Assembly (NCBI RefSeq): GCF_001039355.2
Contig: NW_019775459.1
Location: 200,274 to 264,273, forward strand
Length of the DNA stretch: 64,000 nt
Source: Lingula anatina
Lineage: Eukaryota > Brachiopoda > Lingulata > Lingulida > Lingulidae
Reading direction: 5' to 3'
Positions 13,701 to 25,366 of the stretch are shown piece by piece. The notes beneath the pieces were generated by a model. The model did no database searches, was not told the origin of the DNA, and saw nothing but the letters and a program-made list of their open reading frames with translations. Position numbers and translations under genes: made by a program. Every line of letters starts with the position of its first letter. Positions within the stretch are counted from its first letter, which is position 1.

Positions 13701-16067
13701 CTGGAATGTATAATAGACTTGTATTAAGCGACTTGTGCTAACGCTGAAAAAACAGGTTTTGCGACTTGTAATGTGCACCTATTGCGGAGTTTAGGCGGGA
13801 AATGTAGAGTGTGGGTTTGCACGGGAGGGCCAAGGTGTTTTCGTAATCGGTTTGATAGCCAGTTAATTAGTCAATTATGTTGTGAGTCAGCCTCAGTTTT
13901 AGATTATCAGAAAATTTGTTAGATGACCAGGTAATTAGTCAGTTTGTCAGCTAGTCAACCATGTTATCCTTGCAGACATTGGTCAGAATTTTCTTTTTTT
14001 GTCATCCGTAGTATATGATTTCATATTTTTTGCTGTAAAATGACATAGGAAAGAAATTAAGGTCATGATATATAGAAGTTTAGTCATATGACATGAATTA
14101 ATAATTAAAACGGGCCTGTAGCTTGGCATCTTTCCATCATAGCAAGAGATGGGTTGTATATCAATTATTCACCAATTTGAATATCAGATTGGGCCACGGA
14201 CACTTCTGCAGATGGGGGTTTTGTCCCAGCAACCTACCAAGGCTTTCCTTTATTGCTTCGCTTATTGATATGAAACCAGAGTGCGGAAAGGCATTAGGGC
14301 TGGACTTATAGTCGATTAATACATGTACTAGTATGCTGCAGGGCTACTGGCCCCTGGCTTGATGAGTTTCATTATCATGGGTCAGGGAAAAGCTGGCTGC
14401 TTTTACTAAATTGATCTGTGTCTCTTGTTGTTCTACACGTAAGTGCAATTTAAAACAAGGAACACCAGGCATCGCAGGTGACAGGCCCGCGGTGTTTATG
14501 GTCATTATGGGATATCTGGCAATATATGAGTAAATGAGATTTTGTGTGTGTGTGTAAATTATAATTTCTTTTAGTCATCTTTATCTAAATAAAAGACATA
14601 AGAATGGTCTTCTTTTCTTAGAAAAGAAATATTTTGATAAGCAAGAAGAAAGTTGATATAATTGTACAAAAAGGGTATTTCTTTGGGATGCAGTAATATG
14701 TCAGCAAACCCATCTTCCAGTGAGTAAGAGCCCTTCATTCTCAAGTCTGTGAACTATATATTAACTTCAGTTAGTAATCTGTAAAATATTTTCATTGCTG
14801 CATACATATCCATAAAGAGCCAAGAAGGAGAAATGAAAAGAAAAAAAACATGCCATCCATTGCCTTCATACTGAAAACCCATGCAGTTTTACGATGATTT
14901 AACGTTCATATTGTTCAGGAATAACTGCAAGAGTGCATACCCCGCAGTTAGCAGAGCAAACGGATATGAACATGATCCATGATGCGGGCGCCTTTGGCTA
15001 CATTGTATCTAGTTTACTGCAGCACGTACTCCACCATCTATAAGACCAAGAACCCAGCCCCATGGCTGTCTGATTGTTAACAGCCGAAGTGGGTATTTAT
15101 GGCTGTTGTAGAAATTATACCTGTTGAAAAGGAGAACAGATATCGTCATTATTATCCATTATACAAGTTCCATGTTGTAAAGTAGTGGAGAACACAGGTA
15201 TAGCCAATAGTTCTAAGCAAGCTGTGACCCTTGTGTTAACAGCCTAGGTGTGCATTTATGGCCGTTAAAGAAATTATACCTGTTGGAAAGACGGACATAA
15301 AGGAAGATGGATGAGCGTCGTTGGTTTCACACTCTGCTTGGTGCTCAGGGATGCAGAAACCGAGAACTGGTGATTGTGTGGCCGCATTCACATTGGGTCA
15401 GGTGCGGAACGGTCTTTAGTGGGTTTTGGAGAGTTTGGTACATTGGGGTAATAAGGTTTACTTTGGGTGATATTTTGTGGTCATGGTTCCATTCTCTGCC
15501 AAGTTCTAGGCTGGTTTTGGACTGGTTGGTACTCAGGGATGTAGCAACTGAAAACAGTGTTGTTGTAAACAGTTCTGGTTGTTGAACAGTTTTCAAGAGA
15601 TTGGTACTTGGGGATAAGGAAGCTAGCTTGCTTGCTTTGGGTTTCCATCTTCTGCCAACTTGAGAGTTGCTCTGAGCTGGTAAAGAATCAGTTAGGACAC
15701 ATGGACTTTTTGTGACCTCATTGCCAGCAGCTTATATGAATATACAGAAAGTTTCTGGACTAGTTCCGAGTCTGGAGCATGCCTCAGTTCTCTAGGCAAA
15801 AAAAAAAAAGAGAATCAGTTTTTACTGGTCCAGGAAGATGACCAACTGCCCTTAGGTCAACAAGCCAATGGTTCCGCCTGTATCACTGCCTTAAAGAGAC
15901 ATGCTATCTGAGGTCATCAGTTCACTCAGGTAGACTGGGTGTAATAGCTAGCTACAGCCAGGTAGACTTGGTGTAAGGGCTAGCAGAGTGCAGACAGACT
16001 GTGGCTATGCTGTTGGGTGGAGAGACAGACAGACAGATGACCCTCTCCATGTCAGTCATTTCAAGAG
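10799..16067. other. Noncoding stretch, no supported gene
   Basis: No supported exon. The open frame at 10988-11239 (83 codons) has no recognisable domain and I do not call it. An imperfect direct repeat about 160 bp apart occurs at 15079-15130 and 15238-15285. Short poly(A), (GT)n and (GA)n tracts are scattered through the interval. Confidence 0.55.
15079..15285. repeat. Imperfect direct repeat, about 160-bp spacing
   Basis: Two about 50-bp copies, starting near 15079 and 15238, share TTAACAGCC, ATTTATGGC and the run GAAATTATACCTGTTG in the same order. Both lie in noncoding sequence. They could be an old tandem duplication or two pieces of one dispersed element. Confidence 0.65.
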
Positions 16068-16198
16068 GGGTTCTTTTTCTGAAAAAGTAGACCTTTCACC
16101 ATGAGACCTCCTTGTACCTAGATAAAATTTTACCTAGAGTGGATCTTTTCCCAGCAAAAAAAAGGGTGTTCTTTCGAACCCCCTTCCCCCCCCTTGCC
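16068..16198 (+). repeat. Dispersed repeat family R1, copy a
   Basis: About 130 bp starting GGGGTTCTTTTTCTGAAAAA and ending in a C-rich tail. It shares ordered blocks (GAAAAAGT, CCTAGAT, AGAGTGGATCTTTTCCCAGC, then AAAAGGG, GTTC and AACCCCC) with 20863-20992 in the same orientation, and with 26385-26502, 28728-28806 and 29440-29595 in reverse. It is a degenerate interspersed repeat. No open frame, poly(A) tail or terminal inverted repeat decides its class. Confidence 0.65.
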
Positions 16199-17742
16199 TA
16201 CAGGCCTGCCGTCCTGTCTGTCAAATGTAAGAGGGTCACGTCATGGCAGCATGTCTGGTTGGGATGGCCAGACGTCCGTGACCAGGGGCTGTGACAGCTA
16301 CCAGTGACAGATGACAGAGTTAAGGGTTAAGACAGGACATGTGATGGTAGAGATATTAAGACACCCTGAGTTAAACAAGATTGTTCTACTATCAACATGC
16401 CTAGTTGTTTAAGGCTTTTTGTTCATGGCAGTGGAAGCAGTTTCTAGTAACCCCTGAATTGCAGGGTGCTCCAAAAAGACCTTCTTTGACTTCAGATGGA
16501 CATATAGATATTAACATATAAAGATATAGGCCGTTGATATGTGTCGAGTTGACCTCCACAAATTACACAGTACTACTGGACTTATTCTGACAGTGCTATC
16601 TATATAGTTTTTTTCCAGTCTTTTTCCCCTTAGTTAAGGCTTGTTGTAAATTGTGCTTTTGCTTAATATCAAAATATTCACTTATTGCTGAATTGGTGAA
16701 CAAGTCGAGTTGCTATCTGATATGTCGTCCCTTAATTGTTTGATTTCTGTACGTTAACAGGGATGATAATAATTTTGGGTTCTGAACAGTCAGCAAAGAA
16801 ATTGAATGCATCAGATTGTGTGTGTTAAGATAAGTGTTGCAACCAGCCAAAAGATGCATCAGTTACGCAAATGGTATGTGGAGAGAGGCCAGGGTCTTCC
16901 CTTACAGTGTAATCTATCCCCTTTTCTTCCCATTAACTATCTCGTAGTGGGCTACGGGTTAGAATGGCACTGCATTGCATCATGTTGTGACTCAGTGAGG
17001 GAAGGTTGTTGGCGCGGGGGCGGGAAAACATCTGATAGCTGGTGGATACTCCACCTAGTTGTATTACCACTTGAAACAGACTCAGACTTTTTTTATTAGT
17101 ATTATTGATGGCTCTTCACAATTGGAAGGAAGTTCTTATATTTACCAAAAAAAAAAAAAAATAGAAATGATAGTTGTACAATGAATCAGGTCTTTCCTGT
17201 TTGAACAGTGTGTAGTATTTCAGTTTGGTGTCGTTGTTGTCTAGAAACCATGTGCGTATTTTTAGAAATGGTTTAGCAGGACATTTCCCTCTGCTTTCTA
17301 CATTATAAAATATTTGATAATTGAAGACAGCTTTGAACATATTAAAAATTTAGTGAATATATATATAGTAGACATCTATATATGTGGAACTCCACTGTAT
17401 AATATGTACTTGTATTTGTATGCTGTTTAGTATGTCATATAACTGACTGTCAGTGGAGGGGGGGGGGGCTTTCTCTCTCTCTACCCTCATGATCATCTCC
17501 AGCTTCCTGACTTCATGGCAACGATGTATGTCTGCCTGCATGACAAACCTGATCATTTCTAATGCAATTGTTCTATAGTTATCAGGATAAGCTTGTTTTG
17601 TGTCTGGTTTGATACCAGAGAGGGCATGATACGTATGTAGTGTTCTGTCTTGATAAATATTGTTAATGAGACTTCACCCCATGGTCAACTCTAGATATAA
17701 GCTTATAGGACCCAGCTCGCATTTTTTGGCCTGCATCAGTTT

Positions 17743-17862
17743 GCCCCCCCACCATCACCCCCACCCCCTACATCACCCCCACCATCACCCCCACCCCCTA
17801 CATCACCCCCTACCATCACCCCCACCCCCTACATCACCCCCACCATCACCCCCACCCCCTCC
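17743..17862. repeat. C-rich minisatellite
   Basis: Tandem copies of CACCATCACCCCCACCCCCT and shorter variants run across about 120 bp with almost no G on this strand. The opposite strand is a series of G-runs, so it could form G-quadruplexes, and this strand an i-motif. It translates to Pro/His-rich low complexity and is not a gene. Confidence 0.9.
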
Positions 17863-19264
17863 CCATTTTTGGGCCCTTTTTGCATTTATCAAACTTCCCA
17901 AACAAGTGATTTAGTCTTAATGAAAAAATACATGTATGTGAATATATATTGTTTTTACCTATTGTACATGTTAAAAATAAATAAAAAGGAATACTTATAA
18001 ATTCCATTGGGAGAATTTCATATCCCACCCCATCCTTCCCTCTCCAGGTTTGAGCTCCATCCATTAATAGTACACTGAAAATGTCAATTTCCATTCTGAG
18101 GGTCGTTTACTTGGCGTGACTCAGTCTTTGCAATTAACCCTGACATTTTATTTCTCTTTCTTTTTTTAATGTTGGGCGGTCTCTGTTCCCCATACCTCTC
18201 AGTGTCATGTGAGCCAGTGATTCAGATCTGCCGTACTAGTAGCAGTGGTATTGTATAACAATCCATGTTCACTTAAGTGTTGTGTACATTTGATAGCTTT
18301 GATACTTTGTCTGAGGTTAGTGGGTGGTTAGGTATAGAATTAGTCTTGTCTTGGTAGGAGACCTGATGATGCTGCCCTCTTGTGATGGAAAGTGGAAGTT
18401 AGGCTTGCAATTGGTAATTCTGTACTGTATATCAAAAACAGAACTATAAATTTTCAGCTGAGCCTTTTATTGCTGACTTTATTTAGGTTATCAAAATGTA
18501 TTGATAGGAATTTTATGGTGAACAGGATCAATACAATCAGTCTTGCCCATATTTTGGAGAGTGCCTGTTTCTACCTTTAATTACTGGATAACATGGACAG
18601 TCAACGCTGCTTCATGGAGATGCTGCCAGGATTTCATGTTTATGGATTTATTAACTTTGACTACAACAGGAACAAAGGTGATGTCAAAACAAGGAGGACA
18701 CTGGGAACAATTCAGAGAAGAAAAAGTGAATTGTGTCCAATTGTGAAAAAAAAAAAAAAAGGAAATAAGATAATCAAAGAATAGACTGGATATATCCACT
18801 CCAAGATGAGAAAGAGCATTACAAAACATATTCAGACAGTAAATTTCATATTTCAGACTTTTGGTGTAATTTCTCTGGTGAATTTTAATCTTATTTTATT
18901 TTGTGAATTTTGTTTATGTTTTTGATATGTTAATAAAGATATATAAATATTAATTTATCTTTGTTTGGCTCAGAAGAATGATGTCTGGTTGAAATAATGG
19001 AGAATTCAGTGTATCAGTCCAATGGCACATTTTTGATAAAATTATTTTTTGAGAAATAAGAGCATTTTTTTCACCACAAAAAAAAAAAAAAAAAAAAAAA
19101 AAGATTTTACGAAGAATTATCATTTCTGATATCCATGGTATCTTTAATCAATTTATATTCAAATAACTGGACTAAGCACTATAATGAAATTAAATAACCT
19201 TGCAAAAGACACTTGGTAATTAACATTATGTGCTTCACTGGATTGATACATTGATTTGATTGCT

Positions 19265-19267
<3 letters not shown>

Positions 19268-19310
<43 letters not shown>
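19268..19310. repeat. (CT)n microsatellite
   Basis: Uninterrupted CT dinucleotide run of about 43 bp in noncoding sequence. Confidence 0.95.
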
Positions 19311-19313
<3 letters not shown>

Positions 19314-20862
19314 CATCACTAAATTTCTAGATCAATCAAAAGCTTGCCAATGCTACATTTGTCCATATCATCTGATTACAGCCATGTTAAAGTGGGCTGC
19401 ACTGTTTAACCCCCACAAATTAAAGCAGAGTAGACTACTTCATACGGACTTGATGTTAATTGTTATGTACGTAGTGCTCCCAATGACACAAAGATTGAAT
19501 CCTCGAAGAGAAGTTAATTTCCTCAAATCTCCCTCTTGAATAGCCTGACAAATAACTTAAAGGCTTGTTACATCATTCAAAGTAATGCAATTACCTTTTT
19601 GGCAAAAACTGCATATTGATGCTGAGTGGAAATATAGACGATGTTTGAAGCCATCTGTTTGATAAAGGCCACATGAAGAAGAAAAAGAGTTATTTATAGT
19701 TTTTTCTTTCTTCTTTGGAATTTGACAGTAAAATCATGGTGATATACCTGAAAATTGCTTTTTAAAAAGCCATCTCTTCAAATGGAACATTTTAGCATTT
19801 TGACCAAAAGCCTTCCTGATTATTATTTTCCAATTCCCTTACTATATACATTGCCTCTTTTGCTGGTGAGTATTTGGACCCTATATCACTTTAGTAACTA
19901 TTTAATTTGATATCATCATTATCATTCAAATGAAAATGAAATGACTATGAAAAATTTATTTCACTATATAGGAAATCATTGATGATGCTTAGAAAAGGCA
20001 CAATTGTTATCACCCTTTCTTCCATGCCAAAATTCCAAGAACAGCCCCTTTAACCTGGCCAATTAATAGACAATTAGGAAGAACACATAAAACCATCTTC
20101 AAAAGATGAGAGAAGAAAGAGCGCGGCTTTAAGGTTAAACGAGTCATGCGTGTCAGGTTGACTATGTTAATTGTGCCTATAAAAGAAGAACATTAATGAG
20201 TTTTTGGAGAATAATATGCTACCAGTTTGTCTTTCATAGGTTTTTTACACGAGTGCAAGTGCTCTTTAAAGTTTATAGTGATTGGAGACCATTCGATTTA
20301 TTTATTGATTTAAAAAATATTTTTAAGAAGCCCTTTGCATTTTCTTTTGGATATTCTCTCCCTTAATTGCATTGCCACAACATCAAATGATGATGTAGTT
20401 TTGCAATTACAAACTAATTGCACCAAAGTCTAGTAAACATGTCATAATTACTAAACATTAAATATTAAATTACTACTTAGAAAAAAGAGCAATAGTCCTT
20501 TGAAAGAAAAAGAGTATAGTTATCCCATGTCAAGTGATACAACCATCATTGTCTACTACATATTTTATCTGGGGGAGAAAAGGCGCCCTTGAGCTGGAGA
20601 CGACCACATGGCCACTTCACATGATTCACAAACATCACTGCTAAGAAAATGTACCTTTGGATGAAAAATACAGCAAATGCCCCGTGTCAAGTCATAAAGT
20701 CATCATATTGTAATAACTTATTTGACTACTTCTGGGGTCTCCCCAGACAGTCTCCCCAGAACAGGAAAGGAGTCCCTGTGACCTTGTTAATAACTCAAGG
20801 TCGGCTGGTTTGAATTATGGTGGACCTCAGCCACAGGTCTGTAGCCAGCAATTGCAGAAAGG

Positions 20863-20992
20863 GTTGGTCTCTTTTTCCGAAAAAGTGGATCTTTTATCAT
20901 GAAAGACTACCTAGATCAAATCTTGAACAGAGCAGACTTTCCCCAGCAAAAAGAGCGTTGTTTGTTTGAACCCCCTGCCCCCCCCCCCTTCC
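20863..20992 (+). repeat. Dispersed repeat family R1, copy b
   Basis: Begins GTTGGTCTCTTTTTCCGAAA and continues with AAGTGGATC, CCTAGATCAAAT, GAGCAGACTTTCCCC, AGCAAAAAGAG and a terminal C-run. This is the same block order as the copy at 16068, and the two are clearly related over about 125 bp. Confidence 0.7.
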
Positions 20993-22062
20993 TCAGTCAG
21001 GGGTCCGGGGCAAGAGTCACAGGATAGAGAAAGGAGAACAGTTTTATCGGTGGTCAAGTAAAGTGGAAACGGGGAGGTCAAAAATGGCCTGAGCCCATCT
21101 ACAGACTGTCTGACGTAAATAATTTTAAATTATTCTCTGTATTCAACTTCTGATTATTCCAATTTCCAAATTTGTTTTCTGAATGCAAGGTACTCAAATA
21201 TGCACAAGTCTTGTTCATTCCATTTCTAATATGATGTCATCAGAAAATTTTTACAAAGATTTGTCCTGTCTTTTGTCCCATTTCGACCTAGAATTCATCT
21301 ACTCAGACATTCTGAGGTTATGTCTGAGAAACAAAATGATCTTGATTTCAGACCTGTCTGAGCTTGGCCTGAAAACTCAAAGCAGCATTTTCAGTGCTTT
21401 TGACCTCATCCAAGAGATACAAGTCTTCCAAATTTCCCATCTCTTGGGTTTTAAGTGCCCCCCCTCCCCCATGCTCTTTCCAGTCTCCACCTCACATACA
21501 GCTCAGCACTTTGGGTTCTTGTATTTTCATGATTTCTTAAAGGTCCACTTTCATCTTTAGCATCACGCCAAGTTGTGATTTAAAAACCTGTTGACACTCA
21601 GCTCTAATATAAAGGAACATGTGTACTGTTATACTGTATGTGACCTTCTTATCCTAGCAAGTGCTTCCACATGTGAATATTTAATACATTTTATACCAGA
21701 TGCTTCTGGCATATTTTATATGTCACAGCTAGGGTTTTATGATAATAGGGTTCTACAGTTCTTACATTGCTAGCACTAGTACTGCACTGGCCTTAGTAAA
21801 GTTATCCTATTCCCTCATTTAAAATGTATATTCATAAATTTAGGATGGCTCAATTAAATTTAAAACTTGATTTTCAAGACATGTAGGGATGGGACGCATA
21901 CCAGTATGATATTCAGTGCCATATAGTTTCCCACATATCATGAAAATCAACTTTAAAAATTATATATATATATATATATTTTTTTTTTCCCTAGTTCAAA
22001 TCAGACCTAAAAACTATAAAACCCCGCAATTAAAAGTACCTGCCATGAGTTTAGAAATTGGG

Positions 22063-22108
<46 letters not shown>

Positions 22109-22498
22109 CAAAGATGTACTCTAAACTTTAAATACTAAGATGCTAAGATCAGAAGCTCTACATAACATCGCCTCTAGAATTAAATTGCACTAACTAGATA
22201 ATTATATAAATGGAATAAAATTGCACTTCCATTGTAAAGGTTAATTTTAGTTGTAGCACTTTGATTGATCATATGACAAATTCCAAATGTTACATTTTCA
22301 CATACAGTGAAACCACATGGCAGTGGCTCAGATGTACGTCAGTGAGTGGCAGAGCAGAAATTGATGTAATGAATTGAAAAAACTTATACATTGTACATGT
22401 GGATCCTTGCACCTTGTTTAGTGATCTTATTTGATGATGTTAATTTTTAAGGTATATTTTGAGTCAATTACGTACTATATTTTCATTCACATTTTTAG
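20993..22498. other. Noncoding stretch upstream of first visible TTLL exon
   Basis: No supported exon. It includes an open frame at 21183-21560 without recognisable domain, splice context or codon bias, a (TA)n tract near 21960, and an (AAT)n microsatellite at about 22066-22106. The last bases are the pyrimidine-rich acceptor for the exon at 22499, so at least the distal part should be intron. Confidence 0.6.
22066..22106. repeat. (AAT)n microsatellite
   Basis: About 13 uninterrupted AAT trinucleotides in noncoding sequence. Confidence 0.95.
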
Positions 22499-25302
22499 GA
22501 TGAAATCCGCCAGGCGCGACGCATGAGAGAAATCAACGCAAAGGTCAAAGGTGATCCCACACGACTATGGAACCTGCGAATGAAGTTTTTAGAACAAGCC
22601 AAAAAGTATTTTGGCATTCCTTATGCAAAGAAATACTGGTCGCCAAAAGGTATACTCAGCAGTGCATTTAACATTGTCAAATTATTACTGAATGTTGAGA
22701 GTTAATTAAAATTTTTTGTTTTCAAATAAAACATTTTTAGGTCTGTAAGAAAGCCTTCAATTTCTCAAAAAAATGTTCATCATCAAAACTGTAAGATAGC
22801 TGAAAATATTTTTGTAAAAAGTTGAAAAGTAAACAAATTGTTTGTTGAGGTTGATTTTTTTTCTGACATTTTTTGAGTAACACAGAGACCATGCAAAAGA
22901 AAATCCAGAAGAACAATCAAGACATCATAATGTTGTGAACACAGTGATTGCACAACTTCAAGCATCCTTTAACAATGACATTTTCTAGTTCAAATTTGAA
23001 ACAATGACAACCTTGAAAAATGCATAAATTGACTTTAAAACATCAAAACTTTCAACAATTTTTGGACAACTCACTGTTTTTGGCTAACTGCATTATATTC
23101 TGCCTGAGGCAATCAGATTCCCATCGCAGGAATTCTTTTGTGTGAAGTTGTTAATAAATACTCTGTAAAATGCCGTACCAAGGCTGTAATGTCAGTTCCT
23201 CAAAGTCCCGATGGTTATTTTGATTGTTTTTTTATCACACTATCTTGGGTTTAACCTCTTTCTTATCTCTCGTGTCGTCAGCTTTGAACTAAAAGGCAAA
23301 TGTCATAAACTGTTTGTGAAGGCATTTTCCTTTTTTTATTCTCATAATTTATACGTCTTTTTCTGTTTCTTTTTACTGGAGAAACAATGATTTAATTATT
23401 TTTTTCTTTTCAAATTTTATTCAAAAATGCACACTTGAGGAATGTAGGCTTAAACTTTACAATTTCTTCGCTTACTTGAGCTATACCCAACAAAGTTTTA
23501 AAATACCTTATTAACAACTCTCAACTGTAAACCGTGTGTTTGTTTTAACAGCAAATTGGATGAATATGAATAAAAATAAAGTGCTTCTTTCTGATATATT
23601 GTGAAACCAAATGAAAATCCAGTTAACTACATTTATTTGTAAAAAAAATTTGATAAGGTACATTATACAATACGACGAAATTCAATAAAATACAAAAAAT
23701 ACAACACAAAACAACAAAATTCAGTACAATACAATACAAAAATCAAAGAAAATTCAACACAAAACAACAAAATACAATACAACACAACAAAATACGATCC
23801 AACAAAGTTTGATACAATACAACAATATTCACTACAAAACAATACAGTAAAATTCAGTACAATACAATACAATACGAAAGAACAAAATACAACACAATAC
23901 AGTAAAATTCAGTATAGATACAATACAAGTCCATTGATCTAGCTACCTTCTATCCCCCCAGACCCAGAGTACTTCTCCAGTCAGTTTCTGGATTGCTGTG
24001 GCTTGGTGCGCCAAGTGCTCAGAGACATGGAGGCGGAGCTGGGGTTCCGGGTCGGCCAGTGGAACCAGGCTTACCAGTTTGACACGCTGCCCATCACAGT
24101 GGAGAAGGAGGAAGACATGAAGCCTGGAGATCTGGTGTTCATCGCGGCCACGTATTACAACCCTAAATGTAAGTGATGGACTTTGTCTCCAGCTATGGTG
24201 TGTGTATGGAGCACGGCAGGTGCCCTGGGCGCAACATAAAGGGGGCGCCACTTAAAGGAGCTGCCATTTTATGTTTATCAGTATTTTATTTTGCTTATTA
24301 TTTATTTTTATTTGTTTAACTGATAAATATCAAAGTAATAAAGGAATGATTATTGTACGAGAATCGTCCGTTACTACGATAGCATCAAGCAGTCTTATGC
24401 TTAGAGCTTCAGTTAAGACAGCAAAAAAGAAGTGTCAGTCTCTGCTTTAATTTCTGGAGGCCATCAGTGTAAAAAGGTCTTAGGACCCCAGAAGGTTACG
24501 GATGGGACTTGCTGCCCTCAGAGTGAGTCTACTCTTTAAACTTCAAGCAAAATATTTTGTTGACCTGGAACTTGGTTCTTGCCCCTATCCACACATATAT
24601 TACATAACATCATTCCTCTCAGTCCCTGTATCACAACTCTACATCCAAATAAAGACATCAGGCCAGCACGATTTGTCTTTGTTGTTCTCTGTCCTTGATG
24701 TCAGGTAGCACCTGGCCTTGTGATGGTGTTTCATGTAGTGTGATGTAGTTTCATTTCCTGAAGCTGTGATGTGATGAAGATGTTTCTTCTCCATGTTTGT
24801 TTATGTCTGCCCTGTTCCCAGTGCTGCTCTGATGACATCCATTATTTGGTCAGCCTTGCGACTTCGGGGCTTGTCCGTTCTCAGAATGGTGCAATGGATT
24901 ATAAATAAATGGATCTAATCTGTTATATTTGGATCAGAGATCTAGAGTCAAAGATATGTAAGCTATACATGCACCATTTATTATGGCTTTACTTTCAGAG
25001 ACATCCTCTTCATTTTCAAATTTCCTGATGGTAACACTTTGACTTATTTTTTCTGTCAAAGTTAGACCAATTGTGAACAGTACCTTGTTAAACGGTGGTA
25101 GCACATGCTTTGATTACACAATGTAAAGTGCTGTAATAGTTTGGTGTTGCGGTTAAGTGACACAGAGATAAAATGTTAGTTCCTGGTTTGTGGAGATGTC
25201 ACCTGCATGAAACGTGCTGCATGATACACGTGATGATAACGTGATGATTGGCTTCCTTTCTTCTTAGAACTGCCACAATAAGTGTCTGGAGAAGGTCATG
25301 TT

Positions 25303-25366
<64 letters not shown>

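Larger units (their letters stand above)
16199..20862. other. Noncoding stretch, no supported gene
   Basis: No supported exon. It contains a C-rich minisatellite (17743-17862), a (CT)n array (19268-19310), poly(A) runs near 18745 and 19077-19102 and long AT-rich unique sequence. The part from about 19560 to 20480 is dense in TAATTA, CAAATG and CATTA-type words, as in conserved intronic enhancers, but conservation cannot be judged from one sequence. Confidence 0.55.
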